A stretch of 25,871 nucleotides of DNA from Candidatus Parcubacteria bacterium (GCA_014378965.1 JACMMR010000057.1:1-25871); one strand, 5' to 3'. Shown: positions 8,335-16,605, counted from the first letter of the stretch. Numbers and translations: made by a program. The notes: generated by a model not told the origin, from the letters alone.

Positions 8335-9378
8335 TTACATCATCACACCTCCTCCGATGCAGATATTATCATTATAAAAAACAATTGATTGTCCAGCAGA
8401 ATACATTTCTGGTTTTTCCAAAACTACTCGATAATATGAATATTCTTTTTCAATAGATTTTATCTGAATCTTTTCTTGTCTATATCGTAACCGACATGTT
8501 TTGATTGTATCAAGCCCATTTCGAAGCACGATATTTTTTACCAAGATTCCTTTGTCAACAGTATTGTCAATCTTGACCTCTGCACCGACAGTAATAGTAT
8601 TTGCGTGTATATTTTTTGAAGTAATGTATAGTCTTTCTTGATTATTTGTATTTTTGAAAATAGTAAATCCATGACGTTCACCAATCGCATAAAGAACCGC
8701 ACCATCATGTTCACCTATAACGTTTCCGTCCTTATTTACTACATTTCCTTTATTAGTTTCTATATGTTGTTTTAAAAATTCCTTCATGTCTATCTGACCC
8801 AAAAAACAAACTCCTTGACTGTCTTTTTTGTCAAAGACTGGGATCTTCGCTTTTAGTGCTAATTTTCTCACTTCCGATTTATCAAGATGACCCACAGGAA
8901 ACAATATGTGAGCCATCTCATATAATTCCAGAGTCCACAAGAAATATGACTGATCTTTATTTTTGTCTTTCCCTTCCCATAATGTATTGTTAACGTTTTG
9001 TGCGTAATGACCTGTAGCAATATAATCAGCACCATTTGCTTTTGCCCATGAATAAAACGCACCAAACTTTACTTCACGGTTACACATCACATCTGGATTT
9101 GGAATATTTCCGATTGAATATTCGTGGAACATATAATCCACTACGCCTTTTTTATATTCTTCACGTAAGTCAAGCGTTACGAAAGGTATATCAAGATGAG
9201 CACATACTCGCATAGCATCCCTTCGTTCATCCTTCCAGGTGCATTCGCCGTTTTCTGGTTGCCAGACACGGATAAAAACACCGGTAACATCATACCCTTG
9301 TTTTTTTAGGAGATAGGCTGATACTGATGAATCAACTCCTCCAGACATGCCGATATAAACTTTTTTTCCTAATTTCAT
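8335..9378 (-). CDS. mnmA: tRNA-specific 2-thiouridylase MnmA
   Basis: Makes 2-thiouridine at the wobble position (U34) of Lys, Glu and Gln tRNAs, using ATP and sulfur from a relay. The protein is 347 aa, a normal length. The N-terminal PP-loop ATP motif is SGGVDSS (12-18). The two catalytic cysteines are present: C99 in PNPDVMCNREVKFG and C191 in DSQGVCFLG. ATGHYAQ (121-127) is another family motif. It starts 24 nt after the mltG stop and ends the greA-led operon. The stop is followed by a T-rich stretch on the minus strand without a clear GC hairpin. Confidence 0.95.
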   Translation of the reverse strand: MKLGKKVYIGMSGGVDSSVSAYLLKKQGYDVTGVFIRVWQPENGECTWKDERRDAMRVCAHLDIPFVTLDLREEYKKGVVDYMFHEYSIGNIPNPDVMCNREVKFGAFYSWAKANGADYIATGHYAQNVNNTLWEGKDKNKDQSYFLWTLELYEMAHILFPVGHLDKSEVRKLALKAKIPVFDKKDSQGVCFLGQIDMKEFLKQHIETNKGNVVNKDGNVIGEHDGAVLYAIGERHGFTIFKNTNNQERLYITSKNIHANTITVGAEVKIDNTVDKGILVKNIVLRNGLDTIKTCRLRYRQEKIQIKSIEKEYSYYRVVLEKPEMYSAGQSIVFYNDNICIGGGVMM

Positions 9379-9402
9379 TGTTATGAATATATCACAAAAT
9401 AC

Positions 9403-10359
9403 TTATTTACCTAAGTATATTTTCCTATTTCGCAAATGTTCACCATACGTCTTAGCAAAATGATTTATCCCCTCCTTATCAGATAGGAAAAATAAGTAAT
9501 CATTCACATCTGGATTAATCGCCGCTTCAATAGCAACATCTCCAGGATTTCCTATAGGACCTGAAGGTAACCCTTTCATTATATATGTATTATATGTTGA
9601 ATCTAATTGCAAATCAGCACTAGTTAATTCAAGAGATGCTTTCCCAGTAAAATATCCCAGCGTTGAATCCATCTGTAATGGCATATTTTTTGAAAGTCTG
9701 TTATTTATTATCCCAGCTACAATTTTCATATCATCTGGATGTGGTACTTCTTTTTCAAGAATTGATGCGATAATTATAATTCTTCTTAATTCACCGGTAG
9801 TTAAATTATATTTTCCTGTTCTCTTTAAAAATTCTGTATCTATTTTTTTCAGTACATTCTCAAGAGTTACCCAAGGTGCAAAATTATATGTTTCTGGAAA
9901 TAAATATCCTTCATTATTTTTTATAGTTTCCAATACTTGTTCTCTCGTATATAGTTTGTTAACATTTTTAAAACTATTAAAAATAGTATCGGTTATTGTT
10001 TTTGAATCTTCTCCTTCTTTTATAGTAATGATTACTGGAATATATTCATATCGTGCGTTGACTAACTTATCTGTAATCTCTATAACATTCAATGGTTTTT
10101 TGAAAGTATACTCCCCAATTTGTAACTTAGAAGCTTTTCCGAGTAATTTTATAAAATTTTCAAATATAAATTTATTTTTAATTATATGTTGAAGATATAA
10201 TGTATTTGAAACTGAGGATAATGTTTCCCCTTCTGTAACTTCAATCGTAATAGGATATACATTTGCGTTTACGGGTAAGAAAATTTGCACATACAAAAAC
10301 GTGAGTGCAATCAAAATGGCAATAATTAATCCAGAAAATAGTTTTAAAATTTTGTTCAT
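9403..10359 (-). CDS. mltG: Endolytic murein transglycosylase MltG (YceG-like)
   Basis: Membrane-anchored lytic transglycosylase that cleaves nascent glycan strands and so terminates peptidoglycan chains. The protein is 318 aa. It has one N-terminal membrane segment (about residues 9-28), a LysM-like region around 36-90, and the catalytic YceG core. That core holds the ILEKE motif at 200-204 with the catalytic glutamate, INNRLSKNMPLQMDST, and GLPSGPIGNPG near the C-terminus. It lies 8 nt after the upstream gene and 24 nt before mnmA, in one operon. It also shows the cell keeps a peptidoglycan wall, as expected for the peptidoglycan-binding protein at 4953-8204. Confidence 0.94.
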   Translation of the reverse strand: MNKILKLFSGLIIAILIALTFLYVQIFLPVNANVYPITIEVTEGETLSSVSNTLYLQHIIKNKFIFENFIKLLGKASKLQIGEYTFKKPLNVIEITDKLVNARYEYIPVIITIKEGEDSKTITDTIFNSFKNVNKLYTREQVLETIKNNEGYLFPETYNFAPWVTLENVLKKIDTEFLKRTGKYNLTTGELRRIIIIASILEKEVPHPDDMKIVAGIINNRLSKNMPLQMDSTLGYFTGKASLELTSADLQLDSTYNTYIMKGLPSGPIGNPGDVAIEAAINPDVNDYLFFLSDKEGINHFAKTYGEHLRNRKIYLGK

Positions 10360-10367
10360 GAATAGTA

Positions 10368-11726
10368 TTATATAGGTAAATTAGATGGAGCTTCAACTTT
10401 TTTAGCTTCTATACGAGATACATTTGAAGTAGTGGCAGTGTCTCCAGGAAAATGAAAGATTGTTGCTAACTCTTCTATAGTCATAATAAATGGTTTTGTT
10501 GGTTCATATTTATCTTTGTGTAATTTAAACTGATTTGTTTTCCAGGCTGTACTGTGACTCGAAGCACCAATAGGGATAAACTGTGGGTAGAAAAATGATC
10601 TAGCTTTATATTGATCAAATATTTTCTTTTTATCCGCTTCAACCCTTAAACCACTTTTATCCTGTATGTCATATTTTACAACTGGTGATTTAGATTCAAA
10701 ACTATTCATATGTTGTGTATTGTATTGCTTAAATACACCGGTAAGTCCTGAAGAATTTGCTGGGGAAAATACATCTTTTTTTGCGAGATATATAACCCGA
10801 ATACATGTATCAAATGCGAGTTTCGTCAAACCTCTTTCAACTGCATCAACTTTATCCATCTCTTGTTTCGTTAATTTCATCTCGGCTGGGTTACTAGGAT
10901 TTTCTTGATCTACTTTTTTATCTCTTTTGGTCAATTTTTTAATATCTTCTTTTGCACCATCTGTCCAGTCCACTTTCAAACTGTTGTGATACCATTTAAG
11001 TTTATTATCTTTTTTAAATTTTTCTAATTCTTTAGGATCAGTTGGAAATTTTTTGTCGGTATCTTTCCCTGGTGCTCGAACCCCTATCTGTATCCACGCC
11101 TGCTCACCAACTCCTAAACTTCCTAAATATTCAAGTACTGGAGTTATTGGATCAATTTTAAATTCTTCTTTTGGGTCTTTATCAAGACCATAATCTGTAT
11201 ATGTTTTTATAGGCAAATGTCCTGCATTTTTCTTTTTAAATTCAGAGCAAGAAAACTTATATTTAGAAACATCATATTCAATAGCGGCAACATAATCATT
11301 TTTATAATCACCTTGATATATTTCTTTTATACCAATAGTCGGAAACTGAGCATATAACTGTGTCTGTATCATATTAGAAAATTTTTCATTGGTCCAAATA
11401 TAAAACCTTACATGACCCTCTATTGAAACAAGCTCTAGTGTAAACCAGGGTTTAGTTGAACCTTTTATCCAAATATCTTTAAATGAACCTTCACCAAACG
11501 GTTGATGGAGAGAATTTAAAAAGACTTCCATGGCTAATGGAGACTTACTTTGACCTCGAGGAATACTTATTTCAAAAAGATTATAATTTTGTTTAGAATA
11601 AAAATCGGCTCGAATCATTGATAGGTAGGTTTTTTTTACTTTATTCCATAAATGAATTACTGTAAATGAACCAGCTAAAAATAATATCAGATAGATAATA
11701 AATACTAAAAATTGAGTAGCGGTCAT
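10368..11726 (-). CDS. Membrane-anchored protein resembling the N-terminal part of CPR conjugation-type ATPases (DUF8128-like)
   Basis: A 452-aa protein with one N-terminal membrane segment (about residues 5-24) and a long soluble body. From memory, the SPLAMEVFLNSLHQ, KPWFTLELVSIEGHVRFYIWT and QLYAQFPTI segments, and the C-terminal TIEELATIFHFPGD with EAPSNLPI, resemble the region just before the ATPase core in large CPR proteins of the VirD4/TraC/HerA type. Here the protein stops at that point and no Walker A motif is present. It may therefore be a stand-alone scaffold whose ATPase lies elsewhere. It sits between greA and mltG in a close-spaced operon. The name is tentative; the single-pass topology is well supported. 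Confidence 0.6.
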   Translation of the reverse strand: MTATQFLVFIIYLILFLAGSFTVIHLWNKVKKTYLSMIRADFYSKQNYNLFEISIPRGQSKSPLAMEVFLNSLHQPFGEGSFKDIWIKGSTKPWFTLELVSIEGHVRFYIWTNEKFSNMIQTQLYAQFPTIGIKEIYQGDYKNDYVAAIEYDVSKYKFSCSEFKKKNAGHLPIKTYTDYGLDKDPKEEFKIDPITPVLEYLGSLGVGEQAWIQIGVRAPGKDTDKKFPTDPKELEKFKKDNKLKWYHNSLKVDWTDGAKEDIKKLTKRDKKVDQENPSNPAEMKLTKQEMDKVDAVERGLTKLAFDTCIRVIYLAKKDVFSPANSSGLTGVFKQYNTQHMNSFESKSPVVKYDIQDKSGLRVEADKKKIFDQYKARSFFYPQFIPIGASSHSTAWKTNQFKLHKDKYEPTKPFIMTIEELATIFHFPGDTATTSNVSRIEAKKVEAPSNLPI

Positions 11727-11769
11727 ATGATGTTAAGTATAACAAATCATTAAACTTTTTTCTACAGAA

Positions 11770-12246
11770 CTATTCTATGTTTTTTATTGTGTAAAACTCT
11801 TCTATCCCATTAGGTAATTTAACCTTGATCTCGTCGCCTTTAGTTTTTCCTGAAATAGCAATGCCAATTGGGGATTTAAGAGAAATTTTATTTGAATTAA
11901 AATCAATTTCTTCTGAACCAACAAGCATAAATGTTTCATCTTTTGATGATCCTTTTTTAACAAGTACGATTGTAGTACCTACCTCTGCAGTTGATGCGTG
12001 GTGCATTTTAACAATTTCTGCATTAGCAAGAACAGACTCAATTTGATTGATTCGATCTTCTACAATAGCTTGATCTTCACGAGCTTTGTTAAACTCAGCG
12101 TTTTCTGACAAGTCACCAAGACTTCGTGCATATTCTAGATCTTCTGCGATCTCCTTTCTACGCACAGTTTTAAGAATATCTAGTTCAGTTACAAGTTCCG
12201 CTTGTCGCTCTTTTGATAAATATTCTTTTTTGTCTTGGTTTATCAT
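11770..12246 (-). CDS. greA: Transcription elongation factor GreA
   Basis: Rescues backtracked RNA polymerase by stimulating transcript cleavage. The protein is 158 aa, the usual size. The N-terminal coiled coil carries the acidic tip motif GDLSENAEFNKARED, and the C-terminal half is the FKBP-like domain (SPIGIAISGKTKGDEI). I chose the ATG at 12244-12246. An in-frame ATG at 12270 would add eight residues, but it lies directly against a TATAAA box (12271-12276) that is a better -10 candidate. It is the first gene of the minus-strand run through mnmA, and it diverges from the small gene at 12386 with overlapping promoters. Confidence 0.95.
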   Translation of the reverse strand: MINQDKKEYLSKERQAELVTELDILKTVRRKEIAEDLEYARSLGDLSENAEFNKAREDQAIVEDRINQIESVLANAEIVKMHHASTAEVGTTIVLVKKGSSKDETFMLVGSEEIDFNSNKISLKSPIGIAISGKTKGDEIKVKLPNGIEEFYTIKNIE

Positions 12247-12278
12247 AATGTATTGAATAGTAACATACATTTTATAGT

Positions 12279-12307
12279 TTGACTATTCGGAAATTAAGAT
12301 ATACTAT
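12279..12307 (+). promoter_or_regulatory. Promoter of the 69-aa gene
   Basis: TTGACT (12279-12284), a 17-nt spacer, and TACTAT (12302-12307). The expected start near 12314 gives a leader of about 70 nt before the ATG at 12386. The -35 box almost touches a minus-strand TATAAA (12271-12276) that may serve greA. Confidence 0.6.
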
Positions 12308-12326
12308 ATATCATGATTTTGAAGAT

Positions 12327-12344
12327 TTGATCCAGGTGGATCAA
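12327..12344 (+). promoter_or_regulatory. Leader hairpin before the 69-aa gene
   Basis: A perfect inverted repeat, TTGATCC-AGGT-GGATCAA, inside the predicted 5' leader. It is short enough to be an mRNA stability or translation-control stem. It has no T tract, so it is not a terminator. There is no Shine-Dalgarno before the downstream ATG. Confidence 0.45.
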
Positions 12345-12385
12345 GTTGGAAAGATTTAAAAAGAACCCTACTACAAGATAGCATT

Positions 12386-12595
12386 ATGTCAAAAAATAAA
12401 ATTGAAGGAGACATTAATTTCAACCTCAGAAGCCTGAAGTTGGGAGAAGACTACACGGTTGAGGCCAAAATTGGTGGAGGCCAAAAAGAGGCACACGTCA
12501 CCTTTGCCAATGCGAAGCATCTGGAAGAACATGGGCCAGGCTTAGAAAAACTCGCCAAACAAAACGAGTTCACGGTCGTGCTCAAGGCGGCATAG
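12386..12595 (+). CDS. Small hypothetical protein, 69 aa
   Basis: Not recognised. It is a soluble, charged 69-aa protein with no signal peptide or membrane segment; the mix suggests a short beta-rich fold followed by a helix. The gene stands alone on the plus strand between two minus-strand operons, with its own promoter (12279-12307), a 70-nt leader with a hairpin, and a strong terminator (12617-12648). Its base composition is visibly richer in G+C than the neighbouring genes, which could mean strong expression with selected codons or later acquisition. Confidence 0.75.
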   Translation: MSKNKIEGDINFNLRSLKLGEDYTVEAKIGGGQKEAHVTFANAKHLEEHGPGLEKLAKQNEFTVVLKAA

Positions 12596-12616
12596 TATTT
12601 ATTATTATTTTCCACA

Positions 12617-12648
12617 AACTCGGGGACCATCTGGTCCTCGAGTTTTTT
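12617..12648 (+). terminator. Intrinsic terminator of the 69-aa gene
   Basis: A 12-bp stem (AACTCGGGGACC / GGTCCTCGAGTT, one G-T pair) with the loop ATCT runs straight into six T's. It lies 22 nt after the stop codon. Confidence 0.9.
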
Positions 12649-12661
12649 CTTTGTACAAAAT

Positions 12662-12693
12662 AAAAAAGCACAATCAATAAATGGTGCTTTTTT
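12662..12693 (-). terminator. Intrinsic terminator of ychF (works on both strands)
   Basis: AAAAAAGCAC and GTGCTTTTTT form a 10-bp stem around a 12-nt loop. On the minus strand it lies 15 nt after the ychF stop. It can also back up the plus-strand terminator before it. Confidence 0.8.
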
Positions 12694-12707
12694 ATAAATT
12701 GTATAAA

Positions 12708-13814
12708 TTATATTTTAAACTCGATAACATCCCCATCCTTCACAATATATTCCTTCCCCTCAGTTTTAACCAAGCCTTTCTCCCTCGCTACTCCATATGA
12801 TCCACTCTCAATAAGATCAGACCAGAACACAACCTCTGCACGCACAAATTTATCTTTAAAGTCAGTATGGATCGCTGTTCCAGCAAGTGGTGCGGTCCAA
12901 CCTTTCTGAATAGTCCAACCCCTTGTCTCCTCTACTCCGGTTGTAAAATAAGTAATCACATTTAATAGTTTATATCCTGACTTAATCAAGTCATTTATAC
13001 CATCATCATTTGATGCACCCAGCTCTTGCCTAAACATTTCTTTTTCTTCACCTTCAAAATCTTTTAAGTCATTTTCAATTCTTGCGTCTACTGTTGTATA
13101 AATCGCATTTTCTTTTTTAAAATATTCCATCAATGCGATGTGTTTCGGATCAGTTGCATCATCGATGATGTTCTTACTACCTGATTTTCTATTTAATACA
13201 AACATCATCGGCTTCATTGTTATGAGCTGGATGTTTTTATTAACCAAAGCCAATTGTTCTTCAGTAAATTCAGTTTTTGATGCAAATATATCTTTCTTTA
13301 AATTTTCCAAAATCCTATCAAGTAAGTCTTTCAATATTAAAGCATCCTTATCATTTCTTTTTACATCCCTATCTAGTGATGACAATCTTTTCTCAACAAC
13401 TTGTTTGTCGGCAATAATCAACTCAAGATTAATAATCTCGATATCGTCCACCGGATCAACTTTTCCATGAACGTGGATTAGGTTATTATCCTCATACACT
13501 CTCACAACATGAGCAATAGCATTCACCTCACGTATGTGTTGCAAGAATTGATTACCTAAACCTTCTCCTTCTGAAGCACCTTTTACAAGCCCTGCGATAT
13601 CAACGAACTCAACTATTGCGGGTACTGTTTTTTTAGTTTTAGAAAATTCTGCAAGTTTGTATAATCGTTCGTCAGGTACAGGAACAACACCAACAGATGG
13701 ATCTATTGTACAGAAAGGATAATTTTCAGCAGGAACTGATTTTTTTGTTATGGCGTTGAATAATGTTGATTTGCCCACGTTTGGGAGACCTACGATGCCG
13801 ATGGAGAGATTCAT
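12708..13814 (-). CDS. ychF: Obg-family GTPase/ATPase YchF
   Basis: Conserved P-loop NTPase of the OLA1/YchF group, ribosome-associated and able to hydrolyse ATP; linked to translation and stress response in other bacteria. The protein is 368 aa, a normal length. G1 is GLPNVGKS (9-16), G3 is DIAGL (72-76), a coiled-coil insertion covers about 130-190, and a C-terminal TGS domain ends in KEYIVKDGDVIEFKI. The usual G4 motif NxxE is replaced by N208-R-K-S, which lacks the acidic residue. It is preceded by a gap of 45 nt and ends at its own terminator. Confidence 0.95.
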   Translation of the reverse strand: MNLSIGIVGLPNVGKSTLFNAITKKSVPAENYPFCTIDPSVGVVPVPDERLYKLAEFSKTKKTVPAIVEFVDIAGLVKGASEGEGLGNQFLQHIREVNAIAHVVRVYEDNNLIHVHGKVDPVDDIEIINLELIIADKQVVEKRLSSLDRDVKRNDKDALILKDLLDRILENLKKDIFASKTEFTEEQLALVNKNIQLITMKPMMFVLNRKSGSKNIIDDATDPKHIALMEYFKKENAIYTTVDARIENDLKDFEGEEKEMFRQELGASNDDGINDLIKSGYKLLNVITYFTTGVEETRGWTIQKGWTAPLAGTAIHTDFKDKFVRAEVVFWSDLIESGSYGVAREKGLVKTEGKEYIVKDGDVIEFKI

Positions 13815-13859
13815 CCAGCTAGTGTAGCATAAACGACTATTTTTTTAAATAACCTTACC

Positions 13860-14084
13860 CTATGCACCGACGACTCCGCCGAGAACATTTACAAATGACC
13901 AGAAAATAATCACTGCTACAAAAATGATTACTCCCCACTTTAACAGTTTTCCAAAAACACTAATACTAGATTTTGCCAACTTTAGTATAAGCCAGATTAT
14001 GAATAAAATTATTAAAATCGGAACAAGTATCATGATTAATGCTGGTAGATATGTGCTAATTGTTTGTATAAGTGTATTTAACAT
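13860..14084 (-). CDS. Small membrane protein, 74 aa
   Basis: No family recognised. The protein has a strongly hydrophobic stretch from about residue 13 to 36, a short Lys/Ser linker (LKLAKSSISVFGKLLKWG), and a second hydrophobic stretch from about 51 to 70, so two membrane spans with a positively charged loop. It sits 36 nt after the next gene upstream (14121-14663) on the same strand and may be cotranscribed with it. It ends about 45 nt before the ychF ATG. Confidence 0.6.
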   Translation of the reverse strand: MLNTLIQTISTYLPALIMILVPILIILFIIWLILKLAKSSISVFGKLLKWGVIIFVAVIIFWSFVNVLGGVVGA

Positions 14085-14120
14085 ATCTATAATTGTAGTT
14101 GATTAACAAAATAACACAAA

Positions 14121-14663
14121 TTATTTATTCATAATAGTCTTAATTTCATTTACAATTATCTCATCAAATAATTTTACTTCTAGTTTTCCTAGATTAGAAT
14201 TGTCTGCAGATAAAATAAAATTATTACTCTCGTTAGTAATATTTCCATATGAAAATTCAGGATATGTATTATTTATATCAAAATAACCTTTCAAATTATT
14301 TGGACTCATATACTTTTTAGGTACTTGATCTTTGTATGAGATTTCAAATCCTTGAGAGATTGGATTAACAAGAAGATTTCTACCCCAAGCCATAAACATC
14401 GAATATGGTCTGAATATAATACGCTTATCAGTAACCAGAATTAGAACCTTGTATTTTGTTCCAACATATCTTACGGTGTATAATTTATCAGTAATCAATT
14501 TTGGTGAATAAACTGTGTCAAATTCTTTTATGATTTTTTCATCAGATTGTAATTTATTTTTTACATAATTCATTTTTTCTCGACCTATTTTCTCTAATAT
14601 AGGTTTTATTACAAACCAAATAACAATTAAACCTATACCCCAAACGATTAAATTATTTATCAT
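14121..14663 (-). CDS. Membrane-anchored protein with a possible PH/GRAM-like domain
   Basis: A 180-aa protein of unknown function. The first 22 residues form a membrane anchor, and a basic segment (KIGREKMNYVKNKL) follows. The KVLILVTDKRIIFRPYS segment (about 71-87) looks like the strand pattern of bacterial PH or GRAM domains, where a ...LxVTDKRLIF... motif is common. The rest is Asn-rich and unassigned. It is the first gene of a short minus-strand run with the 74-aa protein. It diverges from the plus-strand gene at 14824 across 160 nt in which I see only the latter's promoter. Confidence 0.6.
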   Translation of the reverse strand: MINNLIVWGIGLIVIWFVIKPILEKIGREKMNYVKNKLQSDEKIIKEFDTVYSPKLITDKLYTVRYVGTKYKVLILVTDKRIIFRPYSMFMAWGRNLLVNPISQGFEISYKDQVPKKYMSPNNLKGYFDINNTYPEFSYGNITNESNNFILSADNSNLGKLEVKLFDEIIVNEIKTIMNK

Positions 14664-14785
14664 GTTTAAAGTTTAACATATCTATTTCAAATTAAAAACG
14701 GCACCACAACCTCATATCGAGTAGAAACCCAACCATGCCACAGCTAAGATCCATAACCCACAGTCTAGTATAGGTACAATTTTTT

Positions 14786-14814
14786 TTGAAAATGATTACC
14801 CTTTAGTGTAGAAT
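14786..14814 (+). promoter_or_regulatory. Promoter of the 178-aa membrane protein gene
   Basis: TTGAAA (14786-14791), 17 nt, TAGAAT (14809-14814). The ATG is at 14824, so the transcript would carry only about 3 nt of leader. Confidence 0.6.
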
Positions 14815-14823
14815 AGATTATCT

Positions 14824-15360
14824 ATGCAAAAAACATTACACGAATCCTTCTTTTCACACATGGCGCGCTATGTCGGAGTCGGACTAATATCAGGTTCTGT
14901 CGTTCATGCAGGAACACTTGGAGGACATACATCAAAATACGTGACGCTTATAATCCTAGGGGCACTTTTATTTGCTGTCGGAGTAATGATTCAACACAAA
15001 GGCGAAAAGATACACAAGCTTCTTTCTTATGTGTTAATTTCAATAATTATTTCATTCGGAACAGGAATGGTCAGCGGGTCGACTCAACATTACCTCGACA
15101 GTCCTAAATTTGGCGCCATCCTTCTTTCTCTCGGATTATTAATCGCCTATACTTCTTTTACATGGCAAGAGTATAGAAACAATTTTACAGTCAAGCGAAT
15201 TGCAGTTGCTATCATCCTAGCTTTTGGACTTTGGTTTTTACTGAATACTTTTAATCCAAGACTTATAGAACCAGAACAAGTGGTTCCCACAAATTCAATC
15301 ACAGAATTATCAAACACTTCGATCCCTACTGTTTCCGAAAACTTACCTCACACTCATTAA
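14824..15360 (+). CDS. Multi-pass membrane protein, 178 aa
   Basis: Not recognised. About five hydrophobic spans (near residues 15-30, 40-57, 65-82, 95-112, 124-142) are followed by a 35-residue polar tail ending in PHTH. His residues occur in SGSVVHAGTLGGH and SGSTQHY, both in glycine/serine contexts near membrane spans. The gene is convergent with the metal-response operon and shares its bidirectional terminator, but its promoter lacks the CsoR palindrome, so a link to metal handling is only suggestive. Translation appears leaderless or nearly so. Confidence 0.7.
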   Translation: MQKTLHESFFSHMARYVGVGLISGSVVHAGTLGGHTSKYVTLIILGALLFAVGVMIQHKGEKIHKLLSYVLISIIISFGTGMVSGSTQHYLDSPKFGAILLSLGLLIAYTSFTWQEYRNNFTVKRIAVAIILAFGLWFLLNTFNPRLIEPEQVVPTNSITELSNTSIPTVSENLPHTH

Positions 15361-15361
15361 T

Positions 15362-15394
15362 AAAATAACCACCTGTATCAGGTGGTTATTTTTT
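15362..15394. terminator. Bidirectional terminator between the 178-aa gene and the DUF305 gene
   Basis: A stem of up to 14 bp (AAAATAACCACC / GGTGGTTATTTT, with CTG/CAG closing the loop) is flanked by A and T runs, so it works on both strands. It lies between two convergent stops, one directly on each side. Confidence 0.92.
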
Positions 15395-15790
15395 CTAATA
15401 CTTTTTTAACCATTCTTTCATTTGACCAATTTCACTTTCTTGAGCTGAAATGATTGCATTTGCGAACTTTACTAGCTCTGGTCGTATAGACTTGTCTTGA
15501 AGTAATAACTTTGCCATATCTACTGCCCCTTGGTGATGGGGTATCATGTCTGAAAGAAAAGCTTTTTCAAGCTCTTTACCGCTCTTTCCTTTCATGTTTG
15601 TTGTCATGTCATCCATCATCGAATCCATACCCTTAGCACCCATCATACTTCCATCAGGCATCATATGGGTATTCGCTTGTGATGATTTCATAGTCATTTG
15701 TTCAGGTTCACTACTAGAACGATATATGTTTGTTCCAGTGATACCTATCAGCAAAGCGATAATTCCGACTATTATATTATTTTTATTCAT
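15395..15790 (-). CDS. Met-rich DUF305 protein, membrane-anchored
   Basis: A 131-aa protein with an N-terminal anchor or uncleaved signal (about residues 6-22) and a Met-rich linker holding 11 methionines between residues 32 and 66, in patterns such as MMPDGSMMG. The C-terminal half is a DUF305 domain with the DMIPHHQGAVDMA motif (H85, H86) and a closing SQESEIGQMKEWL-type helix. DUF305 proteins are ferritin-like helical bundles, and some (such as cyanobacterial CopM) bind copper outside the cytoplasm. Thioether-rich segments prefer Cu(I). It is the last gene of the operon that starts at the CsoR-type promoter, which makes a copper-binding role at the outer membrane face of the cell likely. 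Confidence 0.88.
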   Translation of the reverse strand: MNKNNIIVGIIALLIGITGTNIYRSSSEPEQMTMKSSQANTHMMPDGSMMGAKGMDSMMDDMTTNMKGKSGKELEKAFLSDMIPHHQGAVDMAKLLLQDKSIRPELVKFANAIISAQESEIGQMKEWLKKY

Positions 15791-15830
15791 GTTTTTGTAT
15801 TTTGATTTAATTAGTAATTTTTTTTAATTT

Positions 15831-16331
15831 TTACATCGACATTCCCCCCGTTATAAAATACATGTTGATCATATATAGTGCCATAAAAGCCATGAATAGA
15901 TTTTCTGATAAAGTGACCTTTGTCATAGGCACTTTGAATACTGTTCCAAGACAGGCACACTGAATCTCCTCTTTTGCTTGAAGTGCTTTCCATACACCAT
16001 ACCCGCTAACACTCATGATTATGAAAGTGAATATATCTCGGTACACTCCTCCATAAGCAAATATATACATAAGTCCGAGTACGATCTCAATGAAAGGATA
16101 TGCAATCGCATAGCTTTTTGATTTCATGGCAATAACGTCATACATTGCATATGCCTTAGCAAAGCCTTTGAGGTTATTTAGCTTGAACAAGCCAAATACA
16201 AGAAAGAAAAATGCCATGCTCAGCATCATGAGGTTCATGAGGGTTAAGTTATGTTGATATAGAGCGGTGCCGAATGTTAGAAGAATTATAAGTGAAAATA
16301 TTGAAAGTAAGGGAATGAGTTTTTTTAACAT
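15831..16331 (-). CDS. MauE/DoxX-like membrane protein
   Basis: A 166-aa protein with four to five membrane spans (about residues 5-24, 33-50, 76-94, 98-112 and 143-162). A Cys-x-Cys pair (C125, C127) lies in EEIQCACLGTVFKVPMTKVTL, a signature of MauE/DoxX-type redox-associated membrane proteins. The protein is rich in Met near the membrane faces and ends in GGMSM. It begins 1 nt after the csoR stop, so the two are translationally linked. In this operon it could move electrons or thiols, or help handle copper at the membrane. The family call is fairly secure; the role is inferred from context. Confidence 0.78.
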   Translation of the reverse strand: MLKKLIPLLSIFSLIILLTFGTALYQHNLTLMNLMMLSMAFFFLVFGLFKLNNLKGFAKAYAMYDVIAMKSKSYAIAYPFIEIVLGLMYIFAYGGVYRDIFTFIIMSVSGYGVWKALQAKEEIQCACLGTVFKVPMTKVTLSENLFMAFMALYMINMYFITGGMSM

Positions 16332-16332
16332 A

Positions 16333-16605
16333 TTATTTTCTTTTTAATTTATATACTTTGATAATCTCTTCTTGCATTTCTTTCAATCTATTCTTATTGC
16401 TGTCATTGTGCAAACAATGCCCCAAGTGACTTTCAAGCATCATGTCTTCAATACTCGAGATAGCACTCTTAATAGCACTTGTTTGGGTTATGATATCGAT
16501 ACAGTATATATCATCTTCAATCATTTTTTCTACTCCTTTAATTTGCCCTATAATTTTTTTTAATCGAAGTGATATTGATTCTTTATTTTTATGTATTCCA
16601 TGCAT
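16333..16605 (-). CDS. csoR: CsoR-type metal-sensing repressor
   Basis: A 90-aa all-helical DNA-binding repressor of the CsoR/RcnR family. The Cu(I) ligand set is intact: C35 (DDIYCIDIITQ), H60 and C64 (ESHLGHCLHND), nearly the same numbering as C36/H61/C65 in M. tuberculosis CsoR. That C-H-C set distinguishes copper sensors from the nickel/cobalt sensors RcnR and InrS. The frame is open upstream to 16638, but the ATG at 16603-16605 fits the family length, and the longer start would lie inside a hairpin (16625-16660). Both this ATG and the metallothionein-like ATG are preceded by the same AAAAACT. It probably represses its own operon through the palindrome at 16809-16827. Confidence 0.9.
   Translation of the reverse strand: MHGIHKNKESISLRLKKIIGQIKGVEKMIEDDIYCIDIITQTSAIKSAISSIEDMMLESHLGHCLHNDSNKNRLKEMQEEIIKVYKLKRK

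Noticed and set aside
12247..12270. Upstream greA start at 12270
   Set aside because: The extra eight residues are not part of the family and the ATG abuts a TATAAA -10 candidate.
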